From Ichthyophonus hoferi (lineage: Eukaryota; Opisthokonta; Ichthyosporea; Ichthyophonida; Ichthyophonidae), in NCBI GenBank assembly GCA_002751075.1, contig NAOQ01000636.1, forward strand, positions 17,546 through 27,884: 10,339 bases of DNA, written 5' to 3'. Below the pieces are notes generated by a model. That model worked only from the letters and a program-made list of their open reading frames with translations. It was not told the DNA's origin and ran no database searches. Shown piece by piece: positions 1 to 8,046 of this stretch. Within the stretch, counting starts at the first letter, position 1; each line of letters opens with the position of its first letter. Made by a program: the position numbers and the translations under genes.

Positions 1-140
1 CCTATTATTCTTATTGCTATTACTATTAATAACCGAAATGAAATTTACTGTAGCATATATACTGTCCCAGACCAGCCAGTCCTCCTATGATAGACCTCCC
101 CTGTAAGTCCCCTACTGACACCCCCCCCTTCCTCTCCCAG
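1..140 (+). other. 3' end of an upstream intron of the LRR gene
   Basis: This stretch has no coding signal. It ends in a C/T-rich tract with AG at 139-140, which is a good 3' splice site. The exon that follows begins in the middle of a codon (two bases complete it), so at least one more coding exon lies left of the window. The intron assignment is inferred from the exon that follows. Confidence 0.6.
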
Positions 141-2935
141 ATCTTAGTAACAACCCATTAACAGGCCAAGCCCTACGTCACCTGAGTGGCCTAACTGGAT
201 TGGTCAGCTTAAACCTCACACGGTGTAGCTTGGATGATGATGGTGGGTGGTAGAAAGGACTCCACTGGGCTTAGTGTTTGATTGGTCCGTGCAATTACTA
301 TAGCATATCTATTGGCCAAATGTCCCTCTCTATAGCTTATTGGGTGGTTATGTTTTATTGAATATTCACGCATGTTTGACTGGGACATCTGGCCCCTATA
401 GTATATTATATATTATGCATGTCTTTATGTAGTATTTGATGATAACTTGCAGGCCAGGAGAACCAATGGCTAGCCATGGCTACACAAGCACGTGCATCTA
501 TATATACCTGCATAGCATTAACAACCAGTGCCCATTTTCAATTCATATGCATTCCTAGGATCCATTTGTCACCTAAGGGAGCCAATCGGCCACTTACATA
601 TGTCTTTGTGACGTCATACATCATATCTATTTTTAGGCCTGGTCCACCTGGGCTCATTGGTCAACCTGGAGACTATTAATCTAGAAGGATGTACCATCAC
701 AAACAATGGGTGAGTTGATAATTGATTGGATGGATATCATGTGGTCAAGTGTGCACTGATTGGCAGCCTCCAATATAATATAGCATAATATAATACAATT
801 CAATATACTACAATATATTATAATGCAATCAAGAGCAGGCTCTATTGGTGGTTGGGCAAGTAATATAGAATATGCTAGTATATAAACACATGAATGGCGC
901 TAACCCACCCTCGACAGCATATACGATTGGCTGTGCCTTGTGTGATAGGTAGGTCTTATTGTTCATGATATCCCACCAATCCCCTAAAGGTTCTATATTT
1001 AACATCCAATCCATACACAGGCTAGCCCATCTACATGGTTTGACCAATCTGGTACATTTAGTGCTAGCTGATACTAATATTACTGGAGAGGGATTGGATG
1101 TGCTGAGGTGAACTATCTTTCCATTAGCTACTTTACAATTGGTTTCTGGCCTCAATGCCCTAGCACGCGTCAATATTATTGGACAGAAAGAGGAGCATGT
1201 GTATATATCTATATCTTATTTGTGCATATTTATATCTTTTCTTACCATTATAGTCCTGCATTCCACTTCACTCATCAATCCGTACCCACCGCTATTTTAA
1301 GCACCAATCAATACACCCCATGTCCTACCTATATATGATCTTTATCACCATTCTCCATGTCTTTAATTAGTGCTTTGTTTTTATGCCTACTCTCTAATTG
1401 GCTGTTTAATTCTACACCCGTATCTAGAATAATACTTTATTGGCCAATATACACTGCATGCTTACCATATTACATACCCCGTATATCTACCTATCCTATT
1501 CTCTTTCCCTCCCCCTCTCTCTCCTTCTCCCTCAGCTCCTTTCCCAGGCTCAAGTGCCTTAACCTATCGGGTGGGATTATTGATGACAACAATGCACACC
1601 ACGTGGCCAAGCTGACCAATCTAGAAGCACTAATCTGTAATGTCAGTCACCTATTGGGTGACGAGGGAGTGAGACGATTGACTGTACTCAAAGGCCTGAA
1701 GTCACTAGATCTAACAGATTGTTCGTTTACAGATAAAGGTATGTATGGTTCTCTTGTATTTAATTTTTATTACTAACTCCTTATATCCATTGGTCGTGGC
1801 CAATGAATTAATTGCTTAATCCGATCCTACATTTTTTATTGTAGCTCAGTCTGTCTACTTTATTGTTATATTGCTATGCTATTATTATACTACTATACTA
1901 TTATAGATAGTCCTCCCTGGGTTTTGCATGTGTGGTGCATGCATAATCTATATGCTGGGTACTGGGTATTTGTCAATGTAAGTGTATATAAGGTGTGCCT
2001 GCCTGATTGGTTGGCGAAGGTCTTTGAATAGACACACCCTTCTATATGTCTATATATAGTCTGTGTTCTACATCATTATCTATCTCCCTCTCTCTATCTT
2101 CTTTGTAGCTATGCTGTGTGGTCTACCCTTTACCTACTCTCTCTTCCTCTCTCTCTCTCGCTCTCTCTATGTCCCCCTCTGTCTTCCTGTGTAGCCATGT
2201 TATGTGGTCTTTCTCTTACCTACCCCCTCTGCTCCCTATAGCCGCTACCTATCTAGCTACCCTTCCCAATCTTCGCCATCTGGTCTTGTCCGTGGAGGTA
2301 AGTTAGTATTTCCTTTATTCTTGTATGTATGTGGTTGTCTATCACGACCTCAATCTATTTCTCTTTCATCTATTGGAGCTAAACAAAAGAATATTGATTG
2401 GTGAATACAAATCGGCCACAAAGGCATGGTAATTGAACACACGCCACAACATCAGAACTATACGTTATAAATTGAAAATTTTAAAATATTGGAATTAATA
2501 TTGATTATCACATCCTGATTAATCCGTATACTTTATGTGATTAACGATTTCTGTTGGATAGTTGCAGCCATTTAGCTTAAAACATGGCATCTATTGGTGT
2601 TCATGTCACACCGTTTCTCATCTCTCTTATCCAATCAGGGGCAAGAGCCGTGCCTCACAGATATGGCCATGAGCCAATTAAGCCACATCACCACCCTTAC
2701 CACTCTGGTATTGGCCTGTCAAGAACGAATCACTGACGTCGGTGCTTGTTATCTCAGCCAACTGACCAATCTGCAGCAACTAGATCTATCCTATACCTCG
2801 ATCACGAATGCGTCAATACCAGTGCTTGCAAGGCTTCATAAGTTAAATATCATTGAGATGTATGGCTGTGATATAAATAGTAACATGGTGATGACGTTCA
2901 CACACCTCCTTCCTGGATGCCATGTGAATGTCTAG
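141..2935 (+). CDS. Leucine-rich-repeat protein, 3' part, six exons
   Basis: Exons are 141-242, 637-709, 1021-1107, 1536-1738, 2242-2297 and 2639-2935 (stop TAG at 2933). Introns begin gtgggt, gtgagt, gtgaac, gtatgt and gtaagt and end in AG. Junction phases match (1, 2, 2, 1, 0). The joined product has about 271 residues and is almost entirely LRRs of about 24 residues: roughly 11 units of the form LxxLxxLxxLxLxxCxxTDxG, such as LTNLQQLDLSYTSIT and LKSLDLTDCSFTDK. This is the cysteine-containing type seen in F-box/LRR (FBXL), AMN1-like and GALA-like proteins. The last repeat ends LLPGCHVNV; an LPxC ending is a familiar cap for such arrays, so the C-terminus looks natural. Such solenoids bind proteins, for example ubiquitin-ligase targets. 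The N-terminus, where an F-box or other domain would sit, is outside the window, so the role stays open. The eighth repeat (GQEPCLTD region) carries a few extra residues. The stop is followed directly by TGA. Confidence 0.85.
243..636 (+). other. Intron 1 of the LRR gene
   Basis: This 394-base intron has donor gtgggt at 243 and a TTTTTAG acceptor ending at 636. It interrupts a Gly codon (G|GC) right after the DDD of one repeat. It contains four ATTGG/CCAAT boxes or more and one perfect TGACGTCA palindrome at 609-616. A 67-codon open stretch at 476-679 runs out of frame with the downstream exon and looks like chance. Confidence 0.75.
609..616. promoter_or_regulatory. TGACGTCA palindrome in LRR intron 1
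   Basis: A perfect CRE-like octamer lies about 20 bases before exon 2 and near a CCAAT box at about 583. It is one of three in the window. CREB/ATF and plant or algal bZIP proteins bind such sites; use here is unknown. Confidence 0.3.
710..1020 (+). other. Intron 2 of the LRR gene, with AT-rich tract
   Basis: This 311-base intron has donor gtgagt at 710 and acceptor ACACAG ending at 1020. It splits a Gly codon as GG|G. Positions 770-830 are a low-complexity run of ATATAAT-like words. Several ATTGG and CCAAT boxes lie outside that run. Confidence 0.75.
1108..1535 (+). other. Intron 3 of the LRR gene
   Basis: This 428-base intron has donor gtgaac at 1108 and a long C/T tract (about 1497-1533) before CAG at 1533-1535. 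A second AG lies 12 bases further on at 1546-1547, after TTCCC. Both keep the frame. The first is preferred because it supplies the SSFPRLK residues needed to complete a normal 24-residue repeat; the second would leave the repeat four residues short. Confidence 0.7.
1739..2241 (+). other. Intron 4 of the LRR gene
   Basis: This 503-base intron has donor gtatgt at 1739 and acceptor CTATAG ending at 2241. It breaks the codon that follows TDK in the repeat, the same repeat position as introns 1 and 2. Its last 140 bases are rich in CTCTCT and contain a duplicated block with decoy acceptors (listed separately). Confidence 0.7.
2104..2241 (+). repeat. Imperfect tandem duplication at the 3' end of intron 4
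   Basis: A segment starting TGTAGCTATG at 2104 recurs 86 bases later as TGTAGCCATG at 2190. Both are followed by a TGTGGTCT word, a TTACCTAC word and a C/T-rich run. Each copy begins with an acceptor-like TGTAG, giving candidate acceptors ending at 2108 and 2194 before the one used in the model at 2241. Reading on from either upstream acceptor in the required phase meets a stop before exon 5, so only the third keeps the LRR frame. Confidence 0.55.
2298..2638 (+). other. Intron 5 of the LRR gene
   Basis: This 341-base intron has donor gtaagt at 2298 and acceptor CAATCAG ending at 2638, and is phase 0. It contains several ATTGG boxes and an AT-rich centre around 2460-2540. I see no other structure in it. 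Confidence 0.7.
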
Positions 2936-2964
2936 TGAGTGCATAGTTACTATATTTATGCACT

Positions 2965-2969
2965 TGTAA
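2965..2969 (+). terminator. Candidate poly(A) signal TGTAA after the LRR gene
   Basis: TGTAA lies 30 bases past the stop codon. This word is the usual poly(A) signal in green algae. It is only meaningful if the organism belongs there, which the window cannot settle. An alternative AATAAA lies further downstream at 3169. Confidence 0.2.
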
Positions 2970-3168
2970 CAAATATGGAGTTATATACGAAAACACCAAC
3001 TTAGACATATATGTACAGTTTATATATGTATGTAGAATTGCTTTAATGCTTTATAGAGAATCCTTTTAGGCAATCTTCTTTACCGCCATCTGCCATCTGA
3101 TCTCACCATCATTAGCTTAGTAACATGACATTAGAAAATTGATTTGAAAAATAATTTTAGTTTTTAAT

Positions 3169-3174
3169 AATAAA
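3169..3174 (+). terminator. Candidate poly(A) signal AATAAA after the LRR gene
   Basis: AATAAA sits 234 bases after the stop of the LRR gene in a T-rich then A-rich context. A hexamer this AT-rich is common by chance here, so support is weak. Confidence 0.2.
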
Positions 3175-3736
3175 TATGACGTGTGCCTTCGTGACCTATG
3201 ACATATGACCAATACGTGGCAACCTGTCTCCATTATGATTAAATGTGGCTCTCTAAGGCAGGAATGTAGCCGTGGCGATCACCTGTCCCACCAAATCGAC
3301 CTGTTTTAAATGCTTCTCGTTTTAAATATTTTTTGGAGTTAGTAGTAAGATTAATAGTTAATTGGATTGATTAATTCATAAATAACTGTTAATTATGATA
3401 TTGATATTCGATTAGCCAGTAACTGATAATCACGGAAACTGATTGGTTAATTCTTAATTTATAATTATTATATTATGAAATACATGACAGATAATTTGGT
3501 AAAAGCGAAGAGTTGATGGCTATTTATTCAGTCATGGTTTTTACATAGAGATTATGGATTCAGAAAGACCAACTAAAATGAACACTGAAAATTTTTGAAT
3601 GAAAGGGCTTTTAAGGCAACCGAGTATAAATCTTAAAATGCTAAAGTTGTATATTTGGGTCAAAAACCGTTTTCATGAAACTTCATTTAAAACGTTTTCT
3701 TTAATGGAATCACTAAAAAAGACCACCCCATAGGAC

Positions 3737-3755
3737 ATGGAAGGGCTCCTTCCAT
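3737..3755. repeat. Perfect 8-bp hairpin
   Basis: ATGGAAGG and its exact complement CCTTCCAT are separated by GCT. No gene or terminator context explains it. Confidence 0.5.
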
Positions 3756-3836
3756 TTTAGACCTTGGTGGGGGATATGTCCCACATTTTTACCAAAGCAA
3801 GGTAATAGTCACCCAGTGTATAATCCTGCTGATGTT

Positions 3837-3870
3837 CAGTTCTCTTGCTCGTTTAAAACTTAGAGAACTG
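3837..3870. repeat. Perfect 9-bp inverted repeat, 16-base loop
   Basis: CAGTTCTCT at 3837-3845 pairs exactly with AGAGAACTG at 3862-3870. It lies about 80 bases beyond the smaller hairpin at 3737. I see no target-site duplication or longer terminal repeat that would make the pair a transposon end. Confidence 0.5.
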
Positions 3871-4642
3871 TTTACTAGCATTAAATAGTGACAATGGTTT
3901 TTATTTACATCGTAATACACCACCCCTTACTGACCCATCTAATTGTGCAATTTCCACATTTGCATCCAGGCGAATCAAAGCATTGATTCCTTTTAAATTA
4001 GAGCAGAGATACAATTACTACAGTTAGTTATCTAGAGAGTCGGTATATGAGCCTTCTATAGAACCTCTACCATAACAACTGTGCATTAAAGACAGATCCA
4101 ATCAAGTGAATATAATTACTGCTGGTCCAGCAAAATTAACTATTATCAAATATGCAATTAGAGATCTCAACAGCCGTGGACAAGTCGCTAGAACTGATAC
4201 AGATTCTGATATCATTTAAATTAATTGTTAGATTAATTGGACGTTCAGTTACCCAAACCAGTAGATCCATAGTAACTTTACCATTGATACAAAATAACCG
4301 CTACTATATTTAATATCCTCTATGTAGCTTGTGCCCATCGATTCTTTCGACATAAGCACACACACCAAAAATACTTTTATCACCCTATTATTTTACGGCT
4401 TGCACGCATGTGTTTAAATATGAATGCTTGGTTACAGTAAATTCATCCAATGGGAAGCTTTTAATTTTAAGAGCATGCGATGGTTAACAGTATGTAATAA
4501 AACATTGTATAATATTATCATTCCCTTACGCAGTCAGATTGTTTTGTCTTATCTTCTAACTTACCCTCTAATCTCACTGTTGTTATTTTTGTCAATAAAA
4601 CTACTTTAGTCCCAACTGAATTTAATATGGAGCCATATATTC

Positions 4643-4662
4643 ATATATCCTATGGGATATAT
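4643..4662. repeat. Perfect 8-bp AT-rich hairpin
   Basis: ATATATCC at 4643-4650 pairs with GGATATAT at 4655-4662 around a TATG loop. The stem is mostly AT, so chance is a fair explanation. Confidence 0.35.
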
Positions 4663-6150
4663 AAGGCGTCTCACATATCATAAATTAAATTTGTTTAATT
4701 TGGAATCAATCTATATAGTTAGTTACTTCATGGATTGCATCACTTAGAATAACACAGCACAGGTCCAGAAAGTGTTTTGTTCCTTTCTGCTACTTTTCCT
4801 TCTCTTTTTATTTTTTATTTTTTATGCTTTTTTTTCTATTTTCGTGACTGATTTTACGTCTTTCATATTACAATTCCCAGGGCTCAAATACTGTACTGGA
4901 TCTCATAAATTTATTGGTTCTGATGTAGATTGGACGAGGTCCACGGCCCATCATGTGCCAGACATAACCTCATAACCATCAGCAATTCCCAAGTGTACAC
5001 GTTTAATTGGTTGTTTGGGTGCAAATAAATCGACGCACTACTTAAAACAGCCTTAGTACTACACTTCTATTGGTTGATCTATTAAATGAAATCGATGTGC
5101 TATCTTAAACCAATAAAGTCTGTATACCTTAGTATTTTAGTTTTGTCAAGTAAATAAAAGCAAATTTACATAAAAATAAACAAACAAAATGATCGTCAAT
5201 GTGTATTTATAGTCATTTAATATATTTTTTTATGTTTGATATGTACTCAAAAGTAATAACATCCAACTCTTAAATACTAATATTTTGCATATCTTCCATT
5301 CGTTTATTGATGCTACAGTGAGATCCTGTACGTGCATGAGCGCATATATTCACGAGTAAACACGTCCACATACATTGAAATAAACGTACATACTTAAATA
5401 AATTAAAAATAATGCTTATTTTTTGGCTATGGATATTGAGAGTTTAAAAAATTAACTTTCATATTAATTTTAGATCTCCAGGTTCCATACTTCAAGTACG
5501 TGTTTTCAGACTATTGACAGCTAATTCTGTCCATCATCGAGATTTTCATGCTATATCGGCACAATAACCCATAATACCAAAAACGTTATTTTAGAATCAA
5601 TTAAATACTATTAATAAATCACACTGCAAATATTTACGGAATTAACTATTGTTATTTTCTATAGATTGTATTCTTCATTTGTAGCAATCCTGGCTTTATA
5701 ATTCAGCTGCTTAAACCAATCTCAATTTGCCCCTCCTCTATTGGTATGCAATCGTTTACTACATTCAGCCAATAGCCTGAAAACTATATTTGCAGTGCGA
5801 TGATTGATAGTTAAACCGTCAAGTCAACATTCCTGTATTATAATATATTACTGTATACTATATGCATTATATACACTATACTATATACATTAATTTTACT
5901 AATAGATTACTCATATAATGGCCGTATAAGTATGCTGTATTTTACTTAGCTTGTAGCATCCGTTTATATTTTATTGTATTGTATTTGTATTTGGTATTGT
6001 GTTTGTATTTGAATGTATTATATTATATTATATTTGATTTCAGCATAGTTGTTTGCACTATTATTAAGACAGTATATTCACTCCCTGACCACCTACCTAC
6101 CTATATATAATTCAGACACGTTATATTATATATATATATATGTATATAAC

Positions 6151-6330
6151 ATGTACATAGACCCTACATATAATACAAAACATATAATCACCACACAGTA
6201 CCACACCCCGATTATCACTCCTGAGACATCCCTAGCCATTAGATATCTTGTTGACATGGTATTGGTAAGGTCACAGGGCTTATCACCAGAGGATAGAGAA
6301 TATTTTGTCTTTTTAGATGTGCTGTTCCGT
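6151..6330 (+). CDS. Possible first coding exon of the AP2 gene
   Basis: An ATG at 6151 opens 60 codons that end at a gtaatt donor at 6331 (phase 0). The second half is protein-like, with an amphipathic helical run containing SLAIRYLVDMVLVRS, then LSPEDREYF and FLDVLF. Its local base use is less AT-rich than the flanks. It joins in frame to an AG at 8744-8745, which opens the AP2 exon in phase 0 and would give a product of about 388 residues. An AG at 6197-6198 (CCACACAG) could instead make 6199-6330 an internal exon. A donor two bases earlier (6329) could pair with the AG at 8793-8794. No known domain is recognised. The exon is inferred from reading frame, composition and phase only. Confidence 0.35.
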
Positions 6331-6381
6331 GTAATTTTCTTGTTCTCCATCGCTACTTTACCTTTCAAGTTTTTTTTCTAG

Positions 6382-6830
6382 GTATGTATAGGATATAGCA
6401 TATAGTATATAGTATATAACCTCCTATGGATAAGTCTAGTGATGGTGCTAGTAAACAAAGAGTTACCAAGGTAGAAGAGGGAAGGGATGAGGTTACATAA
6501 AGGCGATTATTATAAAGGGTATAGTATGTAGTTTTACATATAAATATACACACAACTGTATATTTACAGTTAGTTTTTATTATATAATGTGTGAGTGTAT
6601 AATATTATATAAGGTAGTACCTAGCGGAAGGAGAAAGGAAATAATATGATATGGAACCTACATGAATAAGAGGTGGTTATAAAGGAAGAGAGGAAGGGGG
6701 AGAAGGTGGTTATTTTATAAAGATTCATTGTGATTGGTGCTTGCTAGTATAATGACAATCATATAGTATGGTACCAGTTAGGTATTAGAAGGCTATTGGC
6801 TTATATTATATGTGTAATTAATACCAAGCA
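6382..6830. other. Purine-rich and AT-rich stretch without a gene
   Basis: No coding signal is present. The plus strand carries purine-rich runs (AGAAGAGGGAAGGGATGAGG near 6473; GGAGAAAGGAAA near 6628; GAAGAGAGGAAGGGGGAGAA near 6685) between ATATAGTATATAG-type words. This is the reverse of the C/T bias of the arrays that follow. Confidence 0.5.
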
Positions 6831-7069
6831 CTATTATACTATTGTACTATTATACTATTGAACTATTATACTATTGTACTATCATACTATTGTACTATCA
6901 TACTATTGTTCTATTGTTCTATTGTATTATTATGCTATTATACTATTATACTATTATACTTTATACTATCATACTATCATATTATTATACTACCATACTA
7001 TTGTACCATTGTACTATTATACTATTATACCATTATATTATTATGCTATTATACTATCATACTATCATA
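6831..7069 (+). repeat. 8-bp tandem array (CTATTATA type)
   Basis: About 30 octamers follow each other from 6831, mostly CTATTATA, CTATTGTA and CTATCATA. Only one unit (at 6959) is a base short. The unit is not a multiple of three and has few stops, so several overlapping plus-strand frames stay open and would give Tyr/Leu/Ile-rich chains. These are by-products of the repeat, not genes. Confidence 0.9.
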
Positions 7070-7177
7070 CATACTATCATCCATACTGTACATAATATGA
7101 TACTTACTATCATACTATACATACCATCATACATACTGCCATCCATACTATTATACTGCAAATACTATTATAATTAA
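7070..7177 (+). repeat. Degenerate CATAC/TATCAT tail of the 8-bp array
   Basis: The octamer register breaks down here into CATACATACTATCATC-like words (CATAC, ATACTATCAT, CATCCATACT). It looks like the same family of repeats spreading with a 4-bp step. Confidence 0.65.
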
Positions 7178-7387
7178 GCCTATGTTTATACGTACACGTG
7201 CGGGTTCTAGTATACCGACCACCAATCATGACGTCACAATTTATGACCCCGACTTATTCATTTGCTTTTTTTGGACGAAAGCATTGTCATAAACATCTCT
7301 GGACCAATCATCCATCGGTAATATTGACCGCTGATTTATATATATCTGCCCATCATCATCTCTTCCCCTCTCCCTGTTCTGTATTTA
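7178..7387. promoter_or_regulatory. Unique island with promoter-like boxes between two arrays
   Basis: This is the only normal-complexity DNA between the 8-bp and 5-bp arrays. In about 150 bases it holds CACGTG (7195-7200), CCAAT (7222-7226), a perfect TGACGTCA (7229-7236), a second CCAAT near 7304, and TATATATA near 7338, followed by a C/T-rich run. This order resembles a eukaryotic upstream region reading rightward toward the AP2 exon. G-box and CRE-like words bind bZIP/bHLH factors in many eukaryotes, and CCAAT binds NF-Y. Function here is inferred. No transcript start can be seen, and the same boxes occur elsewhere in the window. Confidence 0.35.
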
Positions 7388-7940
7388 GACATACATACAC
7401 TATACTAGATTGTACTATACTGCATTATAATTATATTATACTCAACTATACTATATTAGATTATATTATGTTATATTATACTATACTATACTATACTGTA
7501 TTATACTATACTAGATTATATTATGTTATGTTATATTATACTATACTATACTATACTGTATTATACTATACTGGATTATATTATGTTATATTATACTATA
7601 CTATACTATACTGTATTATACTATACTAGATTATATTGTATTATACTATACTAGATTTTACTATGTTATATTACACTATACTATACTGTATCATACTATA
7701 CTAGCTTAGACTATGTTATATTATACTATACTGTATTATACTGTACTAGATTATACTACGTTATATTATATTATAATAGATCATACTATGTTATACTCTG
7801 CTATATTATATTATAATATATTGTATTATACTATACTACACTATACTACACTATACTAGAATATACTATGTTATATTATACTTTACTATATTATACTAGA
7901 TTGCACTATACTATACTGCACGATGCTATACTATATTATA
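7388..7940 (+). repeat. 5-bp tandem array (CTATA/TTATA type)
   Basis: From 7441 to 7940, 100 consecutive pentamers stay in one register with no net indel, although many differ by a base (CTATA, TTATA, CTGTA, CTAGA, TTATG). Within 7471-7635 they form a higher-order unit of 11-12 pentamers (55 or 60 bp), seen as CTGTA at 7496, 7556 and 7611. One register slip sits near 7431. Open frames through it are by-products. Confidence 0.9.
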
Positions 7941-8029
7941 CACACTCTCATACTATCATGCATACTACTATACATACTATCATACATACTGTCATACATA
8001 TTATCATGCATACTTTCATGCTTCTTTTT
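7941..8029 (+). repeat. CATAC/ATCAT degenerate tandem tract
   Basis: Words such as CATACTATCAT, CATGCATACT and CATACATACTGT recur about every 12-16 bases. The tract resembles the tail of the 8-bp array at 7070-7177, so the same degenerate sequence type flanks both sides of the pentamer block and its unique island. Confidence 0.6.
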
Positions 8030-8046
8030 ATTTACCTCTCTTGTTT

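Larger units (their letters stand above)
2936..6150. other. AT-rich intergenic region with no supported gene
   Basis: Neither strand has an open frame beyond about 70 codons, and I see no splice-consistent exon chain, tRNA, rRNA or transposon end. The longer open stretches (3857-4027, 4076-4219, 4424-4609, 4772-4975) match the lengths expected by chance in DNA this AT-rich. Local structure consists of three short perfect inverted repeats (3737-3755, 3837-3870, 4643-4662), a T-rich run at 4785-4850, and TA-, TGTATT- and TATTATAT-type low-complexity sequence at about 5835-6040. The 5' part presumably contains the 3' UTR of the LRR gene. The 3' part would contain the promoter of the AP2 gene if the first exon at 6151 is right. 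Confidence 0.6.

Noticed and set aside
829-1173. A 114-codon minus-strand frame
   Set aside because: It lies antisense to LRR exon 3 and its flanking introns. The plus strand there has a clear exon with matching phases.
2935-2940. A GTGAGT donor overlapping the LRR stop codon, which could extend the gene
   Set aside because: The LLPGCHVNV ending is a typical LRR cap, the stop is followed by a second stop, and no LRR exon is visible downstream. Splicing at this site cannot be fully excluded without RNA data.
3857-4219. Two protein-like open stretches (3857-4027 and 4076-4219) in one frame
   Set aside because: Neither has an ATG start, good splice sites or a recognisable domain. Their lengths (56 and 47 codons) are unremarkable for AT-rich DNA.
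3833-4420. A plus frame with many TAA/TAG but no TGA, readable if TAA and TAG meant Gln; both supported genes also end in stop clusters (TAG-TGA, TAA-TAA-TAG)
   Set aside because: The supported LRR and AP2 exons use only CAA/CAG for about 18 or more Gln and have no in-frame TAA or TAG in about 600 codons. By my estimate about 10 TAA/TAG are expected in this frame at this composition, and about 10 are seen, so it looks like ordinary noncoding DNA under the standard code.
6126-6553. Two minus-strand frames of 62-80 codons
   Set aside because: They show only low-complexity TATATA-derived residues and no recognisable motif; the plus-strand exon candidate explains the region at least as well.
6842-7177. 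Three overlapping Tyr/Leu/Ile-rich frames
   Set aside because: They are translations of the 8-bp array, which is open in all frames by composition.
7198-7629. A 143-codon frame starting at a GTG
   Set aside because: The first part covers the promoter-like island and the rest is the pentamer array. It has no ATG start, domain or splice support.
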